A stretch of DNA of 64,000 bases from an uncultured Alphaproteobacteria bacterium (GTDB lineage Bacteria; Pseudomonadota; Alphaproteobacteria; Caulobacterales; Caulobacteraceae). Positions 34,069 through 42,902 of this stretch are shown here, one piece after another. The notes under the pieces were generated by a model that searched no databases, was not told the origin of the DNA, and saw nothing but the letters and a program-made list of their open reading frames with translations. The number at the start of each line of letters is the position of its first letter. Position 1 is the stretch's first letter. The DNA lies in contig CAIVVM010000051.1 in the NCBI GenBank assembly GCA_903909375.1, positions 62,001 to 126,000 on the forward strand, written 5' to 3'. Position numbers and translations under genes: made by a program.

Positions 34069-34545
34069 CTGCAGGCGGCGCCGCTGTCGAAACCCGTCCA
34101 AGCCCTGCGGCGGGGAGGGGCAGAACCCCGGATCCTGCTAGGTCCGTTTTCCGGCCGCGCCCATCGCGCCCGGCCCTGATCCCCGTCACCGTCCGCCGCC
34201 GCTCCGAGGGCGTCCGTAGCCAGTTCAAAACAGGTCTGGAAGTCGTCCAGCCTGGCGGATGACTGACCCGCCTGCTCGAAGACATATGTGCCGGCCGCAA
34301 AGCCGATCCGGTCGGCCGGGGCCGAGGCGGCGGTCCGGGCGGCGCAGGCGGCCACAGGGCTCATCCGGACACAACAGCCCACCCCTGGTCGTCTGCAACA
34401 AAGCAACTGTCTCAATATAGGACAAGTATCAAGGTTAATATCGATTCAATATGAATCGGATTTATACCTTAAACGTTAAATGGAAAGAAGTAATTGGCAA
34501 CTTAAAAGCAATTAATATTCTAGTGAACCGCCTCGGAGATTCAGG
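34069..34545. other. Intergenic region; GC-rich half without clear gene, AT-rich promoter half
   Basis: Bases 34069-34400 are GC-rich and carry only minus-strand open frames that run into the receiver gene; none shows family features. Bases ~34415-34545 are sharply AT-rich and probably hold the promoter of the S8 protease. They include the 17-bp dyad CGATTCAATATGAATCG at 34442-34458. Confidence 0.5.
34442..34458. promoter_or_regulatory. 17-bp dyad upstream of the S8 autotransporter
   Basis: CGATTC and GAATCG flank an AATAT centre in a perfect dyad, 88 bp before the start codon in AT-rich DNA. The arms resemble those of the 19-bp palindrome at 44956, but the centre is longer. It is a likely binding site for an unknown regulator. 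Confidence 0.4.
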
Positions 34546-37470
34546 ATGAGCGCGAAGACAAGCAGGCACAACCGCATCGATTTCAGGGCCATCGCCTTGA
34601 CGTCGGTTTCGCTTGCGGCGTTTGCCGGGGCAGCCGAGGCGCAGACCGCATCGCGGCCGATCGCACCGTTCTACGGAAACATCGCGCCCTTCTACGGAAA
34701 CATCGCGCCCTTCTACGGAAACATCAGCCCCTTCTACGGCAACATCGCGCCGTTCTACGGGAACATCAGCCCCTTCTACGGCAACATCTCGGCGTTCTGG
34801 GGTGACATCAGTCCCTTCTACGGCAACATCGCGCCGTTCTGGGGCAACATCAGCCCCTTCAGCGGACCCATCGGCGACGCCGTTGGAACCGTGGCGCCAA
34901 GTTATGCCTCGACGGTTCAGTTCTGGGGCGACATCAAGCCCGTCTGGGACGACGCCACCGCCTACTGGCGCGCGCTGCCGACATCGCCCGCCAGCTCGAA
35001 CCTCGATACGCTGGTAGGCAAGATCAACAATGTGATCAGCAGGTCGGAAGCCCAGTTTGGCGCTGCCGTACGTGCGAAGACCGGAGCTTCGTTTTCGGTC
35101 GGATTCGCCGCGCCACTGCTGACAAAATACGGGATCAATCTATCTGACCCAACCTCGCTGACCCGGCTTTCAGAATCCGATCGGGCGATGTTCTTCCTGG
35201 ATTGGTACGACAACCTGATGAAATATTCGGGTGTCGACCACGTCGACCACTGGATGAAGACCGTAAACTGGACTCCGGCGCTTACCCAGCAACAGGGCTA
35301 CGGCGGCAGCACGACCATCGGCCTGCTCGACTTTACGGTCGTCGGCGACAAGGATGTCCTCAACAACATCGTCAAGTACGACGGCATTTCGACGTTCAGC
35401 AATGGTCATGGCGCGGCGGTCGCGAGCCTGATTGTCGACGACGTCGATGGCCGCGGCATCATGGGCATCGCGCCCCGGGCCAGCGTTGTCGCCTACAATC
35501 CGTTTGACGCAACGGGAACGGCCGGATGGGCCGACGTGACGACGGGCGTGAGAGTGCTGGCCGAAAACAAGGCCAGCATCATCAACATGAGCCTGGGCGT
35601 ACCCGGGTTCACCCTGCACCCCGACTGGAACACGGTGTTCACGAACGCAGGTGTCGCTGCCGCCGCGAAGAACGCCGTGTTCGTCGTCGCAGCCGGCAAT
35701 GAGGGCGTGACGCAGCAGCAGAACGTGGCCTGGAACGTCAACAATCCGAGCCTGATCATTGTCGGCTCGGTAGGGCTGGACCAGACCATTTCCAACTTCT
35801 CCAATCGGCCTGGCGACAGTTGCCTGACCATCAACGGGGCCTGCAATCCGGGCGCGAAGCTGCAGGATCGCTTCCTTGTGGCGCCGGGTGAACTGATCCT
35901 CGTGTCGGATGACAAGGGCGGCGTTGTCCGCCAGTCCGGGACATCCTTTGCAGCCCCGCTCGTCTCGGGCGCCGTGGCCCTGCTGCACGACCGCTGGCCG
36001 TGGCTGGCGAACTTCCCGAAGGAGACGACGGACATCATCCTTCAGTCCGCCAAGGACCTCGGGGCGGCCGGCGTTGACCCTGTCTACGGCCGTGGCCTGC
36101 TCGACGTCACCGCCTCACAGTCGCCTCTGAACTTCAACAACCTGACCTGGTCGCAAAGCACCAAAGATCGCGCACTCAAGCCGGTCGCGGCAAAAATTGT
36201 CCTGACCCAATTCTCAAGCAACCTGAAAAAGCTCGATAAGAAAAATCAGCTATACTACTATGCGTTCGAGAAGATCGGTGGAACTCAACGCGATTTTGCG
36301 ATCCCGCTGTCTGACAGCCTGATTGGGCAGTCTGTGACCACCTTCAATGGCGGTCAGGAGAAGTTCCAGGAGTACCTGCTCAAACGGATGACCGTGTGGG
36401 CGGAAGCCTCGGGAAAACATTCCCTTGCGGCTTCAGGCCAGATGTTCTCGCCGAAGTCTTTCTCGCAAAGCGGCCAACCGATCGCCAATGCCTGGGGCGC
36501 GGACATGACCCTGGCGATAGCGCCCCGGGTGCAGAACTACGGCTTTGTTCAGGACGGCCTCGACTATCGCTCGATGGTCAAGGTCAATGGCGAGCGCTCA
36601 TCGTTCAGTTTCGGCTTCGGAGCCGGCGCCGAGGCCCTTGACGGCAAGACCGGCTTTGTCGCGAACGACTACGACAGCGATCGCGGCGGGGCGAACCCGC
36701 TTCTGGGCCTGGCGACGGGTGGCGGTTTCGCCAACTGGAACGTCCGCCTGTCGGAGCGTATGTCTCTTGCGATCGGCGCGACCCAACGCGATGAGGCGCG
36801 TGACCCGTCGCTCCTGATCGGTGTTGACCGGCCCGGTAGCGGCGCCAAGCGTTATCAGGCCGCGGCCCAGCATCTGGCGGCGACCTTCATCGTCGCGGAT
36901 GGCTTTACACTGACCAGCAGCTACACGCTGTTGCACGAGAAAAACGCCCTGCTGGGTACTCAGGCTCTGAATCCCGGTTTCCTTGCCGAGGGTTCGACCA
37001 CCGCCGGTTACAATATCGGTGTGGATCTGCAACTTTCCGAGACGCTGAACCTCTCGGGTTCGGCGACCCGGGGCGTCACCCGCGAGAGTTCGGATCAGGA
37101 TCAGAACCTGACCGTCGGCAAAGGCGGCGTCACAACCTCGAGCTATCAGGTGTCCCTGACAAAATCCGGCCTGTTCAGGTCCGGCGACCAGGTCAGGATC
37201 TCCCTGTCCCAGCCCATGCATCTGGAGCGTGGAAAGCTCGACTTCACGACCCTGCAGGTCATTGATCGCCAGACGGGCGAACTCGGCTACGGCACACAGT
37301 CGGTGAACCTGGGCGGTACGGCCCGGCCCTACGCCGCCGAGATCCTCTACGGCGTCCCGGTGATGAAAGGTGAAGGTCAGGTCGTGTTCTTCGGCCGCGC
37401 CGAAAGCGCCGACTCTACAGAGCCGACCAATCGCCTGATGCTTGGAAGCCAGTTCAAGATCCGCTTCTAG
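34546..37470 (+). CDS. S8 (subtilisin-like) serine peptidase autotransporter with PFYGNI repeats
   Basis: The 974-residue protein has a signal peptide (cleavage near GAAEAQ, residue ~33). Ten tandem 7-residue repeats of the form (A/S)PF(Y/W)G(N/D)I occupy residues 40-109. A peptidase S8 domain follows with the triad D262 (in IGLLDF), H288 (in NGHGAAVA) and S467 (in GTSFAAPLVSG), and the oxyanion Asn385 in AAGNEG. The last ~330 residues alternate short polar and hydrophobic strands and end in FKIRF, as expected for an outer-membrane beta barrel. It would be exported and display or release the protease; the substrate is unknown. Copy 1 of the double-hairpin repeat starts two bases after its stop. 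Confidence 0.85.
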   Translation: MSAKTSRHNRIDFRAIALTSVSLAAFAGAAEAQTASRPIAPFYGNIAPFYGNIAPFYGNISPFYGNIAPFYGNISPFYGNISAFWGDISPFYGNIAPFWGNISPFSGPIGDAVGTVAPSYASTVQFWGDIKPVWDDATAYWRALPTSPASSNLDTLVGKINNVISRSEAQFGAAVRAKTGASFSVGFAAPLLTKYGINLSDPTSLTRLSESDRAMFFLDWYDNLMKYSGVDHVDHWMKTVNWTPALTQQQGYGGSTTIGLLDFTVVGDKDVLNNIVKYDGISTFSNGHGAAVASLIVDDVDGRGIMGIAPRASVVAYNPFDATGTAGWADVTTGVRVLAENKASIINMSLGVPGFTLHPDWNTVFTNAGVAAAAKNAVFVVAAGNEGVTQQQNVAWNVNNPSLIIVGSVGLDQTISNFSNRPGDSCLTINGACNPGAKLQDRFLVAPGELILVSDDKGGVVRQSGTSFAAPLVSGAVALLHDRWPWLANFPKETTDIILQSAKDLGAAGVDPVYGRGLLDVTASQSPLNFNNLTWSQSTKDRALKPVAAKIVLTQFSSNLKKLDKKNQLYYYAFEKIGGTQRDFAIPLSDSLIGQSVTTFNGGQEKFQEYLLKRMTVWAEASGKHSLAASGQMFSPKSFSQSGQPIANAWGADMTLAIAPRVQNYGFVQDGLDYRSMVKVNGERSSFSFGFGAGAEALDGKTGFVANDYDSDRGGANPLLGLATGGGFANWNVRLSERMSLAIGATQRDEARDPSLLIGVDRPGSGAKRYQAAAQHLAATFIVADGFTLTSSYTLLHEKNALLGTQALNPGFLAEGSTTAGYNIGVDLQLSETLNLSGSATRGVTRESSDQDQNLTVGKGGVTTSSYQVSLTKSGLFRSGDQVRISLSQPMHLERGKLDFTTLQVIDRQTGELGYGTQSVNLGGTARPYAAEILYGVPVMKGEGQVVFFGRAESADSTEPTNRLMLGSQFKIRF
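34663..34872 (+). repeat. Ten tandem 21-bp repeats coding for APFYGNI
   Basis: Ten consecutive 21-bp units encode APFYGNI with substitutions A/S, Y/W, N/D; the last two (APFWGNI, SPFSGPI) and unit seven (SAFWGDI) are most changed. The units near the 5' end are almost identical in DNA, which suggests recent slippage or gene conversion. Confidence 0.9.
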
Positions 37471-37472
37471 AA

Positions 37473-37580
37473 CCTGTCCGTTTCAGATGGAGACATCTGA
37501 AACGGATAAACAGGCCCGTTTTCATAGACCTAGAGCGCGACGGGCGCTCGAGCCGGTGTCCACTTCCAGTCGTCGCGCTC
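37473..37580. repeat. Double-hairpin intergenic repeat, copy 1
   Basis: The element has an outer CCTGT/ACAGG closing pair around CCGTTTCAGATG (37478-37489) and CATCTGAAACGG (37494-37505) with a GAGA loop. About 27 bp further on, a second stem GAGCGCGACG (37533-37542) pairs with CGTCGCGCTC (37571-37580). It matches copy 2 at 40938 along its whole length. It sits between convergent genes, where it may end transcription or stabilise transcripts. Confidence 0.85.
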
Positions 37581-37647
37581 GAGCGGTTCCGTGTTCCGAG
37601 TGGCGGGGGGAGTGGGGGCTGTTGCGACCCGGATCCGCTGGCCGGCT

Positions 37648-38685
37648 TCAGAGCGGTGCGAACAATAGCTCACAGCCCGTGCCGCGGAGAAGGCGGTCAA
37701 CACGTCCACGCGCTGTCTCATCCAGCGCGACGTACGCCTTGCGGAGCCAGCCAAGGCATTTTGCCTGGTATACAAATGCCTCCTGCACCCAACGCTGGCC
37801 GTCCACCTCGCACTCCACCTGCTTTGCACCCTGCGCGACCGCCTTCGCATTGCCGATCATGAAGGGCGCATAGACCCGGCCCACTTCGCAAAGCAGGCTG
37901 CGCAATGTCGCGGGCGGATCTGACAGGTCGACCCAATCGGCCTCGCTCACTTCGAGCCCGCTCACATCCTCCAGCCTTTCGGTCCAGGCGTAGGCCCGGG
38001 GAGAAACCTCCATGGCGACCTGGCCCGGTGTGGGATCGGTGATCACGAGCATCGTCATCTGACCGAACGCTGCGAAATCACCTGAGCCGGGCCGCTGACC
38101 CAGCAGGTAGGGCTGGTTCTGGATGTGTTCGTCGAACACCTCCAGAAAGCGACGCCAGCTGCTCTCGATGATCGGCGCAGTAACCGGGTTGGATCCCACG
38201 ACGCCGATGCGGGATATCTGCCGACTGGCGAAGGCCCGTTCCGCCTTTTCGCCCTGCTCGCGCGTTATCTGCACAGCCCGACCGTAGGGTAGGTAGGCGC
38301 TCGCCTTCTTGGTATCCGCCACATACGACCAGCGATAGTGAAACATGCACTTGCTCAGCCACTCGTCGCCATAATCCTCGAGCAGCAGGTCAATGAGGTT
38401 CAGCGCGGGATCCGAGGGACGCAGCCGTCGTTCAGCATAGGTCTCTTCAAGACGATCCAGGATCGGCGTGGTGTCGGACATCGCCGTGAGCGGCCCGCCA
38501 TCGGCGGCGGGCAGCACAATGTAGGGGATTAGCGGGAGCGGGCGCTCCGGCAGCGCATCCGCTTCCTTGCTTCCCATGACCACAAAGCGGAAAGGCAGGC
38601 GCCGGAAGCGGAGCGCCGCGCGCAGTTTGCGCGTGTATGGCGATGACCCCACCCCAACAAGTCTCAGGTCGCTCTCCGAACTCAT
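37648..38685 (-). CDS. Long GST-like protein, paralogue A
   Basis: The start at 38685 (MSSESDLRLVG) gives 345 residues. The N-terminal ~85 residues are a thioredoxin-fold GST domain with SSPYTRKLRAAL and IVLPAADGG...SDTTPILDRLEE. An unusually long helical part follows, holding LLLEDYGDEW..KCMFHYRW (~110-135) and ending in YQAKCLGWLRKAYVALD and GTGCELL. Ordinary GSTs are about 200-230 residues. Three relatives with the same signature lie at 49240, 51119 and 53681. A glutathione-dependent cleavage or detoxification role is inferred from the fold; the substrate is unknown. Confidence 0.78.
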   Translation of the reverse strand: MSSESDLRLVGVGSSPYTRKLRAALRFRRLPFRFVVMGSKEADALPERPLPLIPYIVLPAADGGPLTAMSDTTPILDRLEETYAERRLRPSDPALNLIDLLLEDYGDEWLSKCMFHYRWSYVADTKKASAYLPYGRAVQITREQGEKAERAFASRQISRIGVVGSNPVTAPIIESSWRRFLEVFDEHIQNQPYLLGQRPGSGDFAAFGQMTMLVITDPTPGQVAMEVSPRAYAWTERLEDVSGLEVSEADWVDLSDPPATLRSLLCEVGRVYAPFMIGNAKAVAQGAKQVECEVDGQRWVQEAFVYQAKCLGWLRKAYVALDETARGRVDRLLRGTGCELLFAPL

Positions 38686-38845
38686 CCCACCCTCTCCCAA
38701 TTCACTTCTACAGCCGGCTACCAGAGCGGCTTCGATAAGGCGCGTTGAAATGCAGCACAGGCGCGGCGCCAGATGCAACGCTCCTCCGCCTCTTCGGCTC
38801 GCCTTTGCTGGCAGGCCTCCAACGGTCGTACACGCCCGCGATTTC

Positions 38846-40153
38846 CTATTTTGAACCGAGATACGGCTCGCTGCGAGGCAATCGCCGGGCCGCCATCAGG
38901 AAGAAGACCACTGAAGCGATTTCGCCGATCGCCGCCAGGCAGATTGCATAGCCAAGGCCCCGGACCCCGAAGGTGGGCGACAGAGCGTCACTGGTCATGC
39001 CGATCAGGAGCGGCCCGAGGCCGAAGCCGACCAGAGAGATGATGAACAGGGTCCAGGCGGAAGCAAAGGCGCGGGCGCGCACCGGCGCCAGGGTCTGGAT
39101 GGTGGCGAACACCGGGCCTGTGAATGCGTTTCCGAGGAAACCTGGCAGGATGAGGCAGGCGATCGCCAGACCGGGCGTCGGGGCGAGATAGGCCGTAATG
39201 AACAGGGGCGCGCGCACGCCGATCATGATTGCCGGAAGCCACGCGTACCAGCGGTTGTCGCGGCGGCCGAGGATGTCGGCGAACCATCCGCCAGCCAGGG
39301 TTCCGATGATCCCCGTCACCCCCGAGATCAACCCCAGCGCCAGCCCTGCCTGGCCGGTCGTAAGGCCGTGCACCCGGATCATGAACGCCGGATTCCACTG
39401 CAGGGCGCCGTAGGATGTGAAGGCGTGCAGGGCGGCCCCGATGACCAGAAAATTGTAGGCGGGGATCTTGAACAGCGTCGCCATCGCCTCGCGCCACGAC
39501 AAGGCCACGAGACCTTCTGTCGCCCCGAGCCGTATGGGCTCCTTCAGGGTCAGCAGGACCACAATCGCCAGCGCGACTCCCGGCAGTCCGACAACCACAA
39601 AGGCCGTCCGCCAGTCGAACATCTGGTTCAACCAGCCGCCTGCGATGAGGCCCACCAGAATACCAATGGGCACACCGCAGGAGAGCACCGCCAGGGCCGT
39701 GGCGCGTTTCCCGTGCGGGAACAAGTCCGCAATCATCGAATGGCTGGCCGGCGCCGCGCCTGACTCCCCGATAGCCACAGTGGCGCGCGCCACCAGCAAC
39801 TGGGCGAAGTTGGACGTCAGGCCGCAGACCGCGGTTGCGGCGCTCCATAGCGCCAGGGACCCGGCGATGATCCCCTTGCGGGACGCCGTGTCGGCCAGTC
39901 GCGCGATGGGCAGCCCGGCGACCGCATAGAAAAGCGCGAACCCCAGACCGGACAACAAACCAAGCTGGCTGTCTGTAAGGTGGAGCTCGCGACGGATAGG
40001 TTCCATCAGGATCGAAAGTATCTGTCGATCAACATAGTTCAGAGTATAGACGACCAGTAGCAGACCCAGCGCATAACGCGCGTATCCGGTAGACGTTCCT
40101 GTTATCTCTGGAACTGCGGGCGTCTTGTTGAGCGACATATTGGTGTCTTTCAT
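38846..40153 (-). CDS. MFS transporter, spinster-like
   Basis: The 435-residue protein has twelve predicted membrane helices. The N-terminal YTLNYVDRQILSILMEPIRRELHLTDSQLGLLSG, with NYxDR and SDxQLG-like motifs, is typical of the spinster-type MFS group common in sphingomonads and Caulobacterales near catabolic genes. The MFS loop appears as ARLADTASRKG. It would import or export an organic acid or lipid-like compound. Start at 40153 or five codons later (40138); neither has a strong ribosome site. It is divergent from the DUF1330 gene. Confidence 0.85.
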   Translation of the reverse strand: MKDTNMSLNKTPAVPEITGTSTGYARYALGLLLVVYTLNYVDRQILSILMEPIRRELHLTDSQLGLLSGLGFALFYAVAGLPIARLADTASRKGIIAGSLALWSAATAVCGLTSNFAQLLVARATVAIGESGAAPASHSMIADLFPHGKRATALAVLSCGVPIGILVGLIAGGWLNQMFDWRTAFVVVGLPGVALAIVVLLTLKEPIRLGATEGLVALSWREAMATLFKIPAYNFLVIGAALHAFTSYGALQWNPAFMIRVHGLTTGQAGLALGLISGVTGIIGTLAGGWFADILGRRDNRWYAWLPAIMIGVRAPLFITAYLAPTPGLAIACLILPGFLGNAFTGPVFATIQTLAPVRARAFASAWTLFIISLVGFGLGPLLIGMTSDALSPTFGVRGLGYAICLAAIGEIASVVFFLMAARRLPRSEPYLGSK

Positions 40154-40497
40154 TGAGTCTATATGGCCCAGATGAAATCAGATATTCTATGAAGGTGATT
40201 TCAGCGAAGGGCCGACAATTTGGCTAGGCCAGGTGACGCTTGCCGCCCTGGCTCTCGGCTGTCGTGACTTCAGGGCGAGCTGAATGCGCTCGCAATCAAG
40301 CCATCAAGAGTTGGATGTTGTCCGCCCAACGTGATCCCCTGCGGCAGAGCGCGCCACTCCCCCGGCGCGACCAATGAGCAATAGGACACGGTCACAAAGC
40401 GCTCCGCAAGTCTTGATGTGAACTATAATTCCGATTTAGTTAAGGGGTGCAAGCCGGTAAATGACCGGATGGCCGTTCAATCCAATGAGGTGTCATG
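40154..40497. other. Divergent promoter region
   Basis: These 344 bases between the MFS gene and the DUF1330 gene hold no convincing reading frame. The last ~90 bases are AT-richer and contain ATTCCGATT (40428-40436), identical to one arm of the palindrome at 44956. Confidence 0.5.
40428..40436. promoter_or_regulatory. ATTCCGATT motif upstream of the DUF1330 gene
   Basis: This 9-mer equals one half of the 19-bp palindrome ahead of the TonB receptor at 45026 and lies 62 bp before the DUF1330 start. A single arm is present; a shared regulator is possible. Confidence 0.35.
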
Positions 40498-40935
40498 ATG
40501 CTGGTGATCAACGCGGTGCAGCCCGGCGGCGAGCAAGCCAAGGACTTCTTCAGCGCGCCGGATGACGGCCCGTTCGTCATGGTCAACCTTCTGAAATTCA
40601 AGCCGTTTGCGGAGTATCCCGACGGCTCGGACTCGCACATCACCGGAGCTGAAGCCTATGCGAGGTATACGGTCGAAGTCCGTAAGCTCCTGGCGTCGTT
40701 CGGCGGCGGTTCGCGGTTCTCCGGAGAGGTAACCGGGATACTTCTCGGTGAGGTGGGCGAACTCTGGGACATGATCGCGTTGGCGGAGTACCCGTCGCTT
40801 GCTGCCATGAGTGAGATGATGCGGTGCCCCGGCATGCAGGCCATCTCTCACCATCGACGCGCCGGTCTCGCCGGGCAGCTGAACATCCGCACGCGGCCTC
40901 ATGTCGGCCACGAGATTGTTGCCGAAGCCCCCTAG
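40498..40935 (+). CDS. DUF1330 family protein
   Basis: The 145-residue protein starts at the second of two adjacent ATGs, seven bases after GAGG. DUF1330 features are FVMVNLLKFKP, AEAYARYTVEVRKLLASFGG, MIALAEYPSLAAMSEMMRCPG and HRRAGLAGQLNI. This ferredoxin-like dimeric-barrel fold is related to DabB/monooxygenase-type small enzymes, but most members have no known function. It begins the plus-strand unit that continues into the sulfatase after repeat copy 2. Confidence 0.78.
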   Translation: MLVINAVQPGGEQAKDFFSAPDDGPFVMVNLLKFKPFAEYPDGSDSHITGAEAYARYTVEVRKLLASFGGGSRFSGEVTGILLGEVGELWDMIALAEYPSLAAMSEMMRCPGMQAISHHRRAGLAGQLNIRTRPHVGHEIVAEAP

Positions 40936-40937
40936 AG

Positions 40938-41045
40938 CCTGTCCGGTTCAGATGGATTCATCTGAACCGGATAAACAGGCTCGTTATCAAATGTTTAGAG
41001 CACGACGGGCGCTTGAACCGGTATCCACTTCAAGCTGTCTTGCTC
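40938..41045. repeat. Double-hairpin intergenic repeat, copy 2
   Basis: The element repeats copy 1: CCTGT/ACAGG around CCGGTTCAGATG (40943-40954) and CATCTGAACCGG (40959-40970), then GAGCACGAC (40998-41006) and GTCTTGCTC (41037-41045). Relative to copy 1 the first stem has a T-A to G-C exchange, changed on both sides, so pairing is kept. It lies between the DUF1330 gene and the first sulfatase. Confidence 0.85.
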
Positions 41046-41126
41046 CAGGTTCTACGGTCGAGACGCGTTGGGGCCAGCGAGCGGACAGGGAGCAACCCGT
41101 CCGGCTAGAGCAAGGGAGTTTGGAAC

Positions 41127-42794
41127 GTGATTCCACGGATGAAAATTCGGTTGGTGCGGACGGCAGCGGCGGCAGTTGTCCTGGCCGTCACGGCAAGTGG
41201 GGTGGTCTTCGGAGAAACGCAGGCGCACGCACAAACGCCCTCCGGCCCGGCGGCGTTCGGACCCGCCAAGGTGGGGCCGCCTATGGAAATCACCTGGCAG
41301 CAGGGGCCGGCCAAGCCACCGGCAACGCGGCGCAAGCCGAACATCGTCCTGATCGTCGCTGACGATCTTGGGTACAACGACCTGACGGTCAACGGCGGCG
41401 GGGTGGCCGGCGGCGCGGTCCCCACTCCCAACATCGATTCCATAGCTCGGGAAGGTGTCAATTTCGCTCAGGGCTATGCTGGTCATGGAACTTGCGCGCC
41501 CTCCCGCGCGGCCATCCTCACCGGCCGTTACCCCACACGTTTCGGCTTCGAGTTCACGCCCGCGCCACCCGCGCTCGGCAAGAGCATGCGGAACTTCAAC
41601 TACGGCATCCACAACGGCGTCTCCTTTCCCGAGCGGGAAAAGGACATGATCCCCTTCGCCAAGATGGGTCTGCCGCAAAGCGAGATCACCATCGCCGAAC
41701 TGCTGCAAGACGTTGGCTATCACACGCTTCACTTCGGCAAGTGGCATCTTGGAGAGTCGCCGGAATTCGCGGCGACCAAGCGCGGCTTCAACGAGAGCCT
41801 GCTGACCAGCGGCTCGATGTTTCTGCCAAAGGACGATCCACGGGTCGTCAATTCCATGCAGGACTTCGACCCGATCGACCGGTTCCTTTGGGCATCCATG
41901 CCGTTCTACGCCCAGAAGGATGGCGGCGCTGGGTTCCAGCCCAAGGCCTATTTGACCGACTACGTCACCGACGAGGCGGTGAAGGCGATCCACGCCAATC
42001 GCAATCGGCCGTTCTTCGCCTATCTGGCCTATAACGCCCCGCATACGCCGCTGCAGGCGACCAAGGCCGATTACGACGCCCTCTCGCATATCCAGGACCA
42101 TCGGATGCGGGTCTATTCCGCCATGATCCGCGCGCTCGACCGGGGTGTAGGCCGGGTGCTGCAGCAGCTCGAGCAGGATGGCCTCACGAACGACACCCTG
42201 GTGATCTTTGTGAGTGACAACGGCGGGGCTGGTTACGTTGGCCTGCCAGACCTCAACAGGCCCTTCCGTGGCTGGAAGCTGACCTATTTTGAAGGTGGCA
42301 TTCGTACGCCGTACCTGATGCGTTGGCCGGCCGCGATCCCGGCCGGGCGCACCTATCGCGCGCCCGTCTCGCACTTCGACATCTTCGCTACCGCCGCCGC
42401 GGCGGCCAATGTCGCCCTGCCCAGGGATCGCGTGATCGACGGTGTGAACCTGGTCCCCCACGTGACCGGCAAGGCCAGGGGGCGGCCGCATGAGAACCTG
42501 TTCTGGCGCAGCGGCGACTATCAGGTCGTCCGCGCCGGCGACTGGAAGCTGCAGGTTACCGACCGGCCGAACAAGGATTGGTTGTTCGACCTTGCCAACG
42601 ACCCCACCGAGCGGGTCAACCTGGCTGCAGCCATGCCCGACAAGGTGGCTGAACTGAAGCGTTTGCTGGCCAGGCACAACGCCGCCCAGGTCAAACCGCT
42701 CTGGCCCCAGCTCGGCCAGTCTCCGGTCATGCTCGACCATACCCTGGCCGAACCCCAGACGCTGAAAGACGAATACGTCTACTGGGGCGGCTGA
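41127..42794 (+). CDS. Secreted sulfatase 1 (formylglycine type)
   Basis: The start is the GTG at 41127 with GGGAG eight bases before; an ATG four codons later is the alternative. The 555-residue protein has a signal peptide (cleavage near AHAQ), metal-site IVADDLGYNDL, and the sulfatase signature CAPSRAAILTGR, where C123 would become formylglycine, followed by GKWHLG and SDNGG. Type I sulfatases hydrolyse sulfate esters. Neither a formylglycine-generating enzyme nor an anSME is in the window. It is a clear paralogue of sulfatase 2 at 47432. Confidence 0.9.
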   Translation: MIPRMKIRLVRTAAAAVVLAVTASGVVFGETQAHAQTPSGPAAFGPAKVGPPMEITWQQGPAKPPATRRKPNIVLIVADDLGYNDLTVNGGGVAGGAVPTPNIDSIAREGVNFAQGYAGHGTCAPSRAAILTGRYPTRFGFEFTPAPPALGKSMRNFNYGIHNGVSFPEREKDMIPFAKMGLPQSEITIAELLQDVGYHTLHFGKWHLGESPEFAATKRGFNESLLTSGSMFLPKDDPRVVNSMQDFDPIDRFLWASMPFYAQKDGGAGFQPKAYLTDYVTDEAVKAIHANRNRPFFAYLAYNAPHTPLQATKADYDALSHIQDHRMRVYSAMIRALDRGVGRVLQQLEQDGLTNDTLVIFVSDNGGAGYVGLPDLNRPFRGWKLTYFEGGIRTPYLMRWPAAIPAGRTYRAPVSHFDIFATAAAAANVALPRDRVIDGVNLVPHVTGKARGRPHENLFWRSGDYQVVRAGDWKLQVTDRPNKDWLFDLANDPTERVNLAAAMPDKVAELKRLLARHNAAQVKPLWPQLGQSPVMLDHTLAEPQTLKDEYVYWGG

Positions 42795-42811
42795 GGCGAC
42801 GGCGAACCCGG

Positions 42812-42818
42812 ATTCCGA
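42812..42818. promoter_or_regulatory. Partial ATTCCGA motif ahead of a secreted protein gene
   Basis: ATTCCGA matches seven of nine bases of the motif at 40428 and 44956, and lies 85 bp before the start at 42903. Taken alone it is weak; it is listed because it fits the pattern. Confidence 0.2.
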
Positions 42819-42902
42819 AAACACTTTCAAAGAAAGCATAACCAGAATACTAGTTCACAAAATTAGTGCTGGCGAGAGTCGGCGTTCTGCAGGAGGGAGA
42901 TC

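Noticed and set aside
33798..34415. 205-codon minus-strand frame over the receiver gene and downstream DNA
   Set aside because: Two-thirds of it overlap the receiver gene on the other strand, whose family match is certain. The rest has no motif.
37442..37873. Small plus-strand frame starting inside the S8 gene and crossing repeat copy 1
   Set aside because: The translation contains the repeat-derived string ...DKQARFHRPRARRALEPVSTSS, which also arises from copy 2. It is a product of the repeat, not a gene.
40901..41362. 153-codon frame crossing repeat copy 2 and entering sulfatase 1
   Set aside because: It has the same repeat-derived string and out-of-frame overlap with the sulfatase gene.
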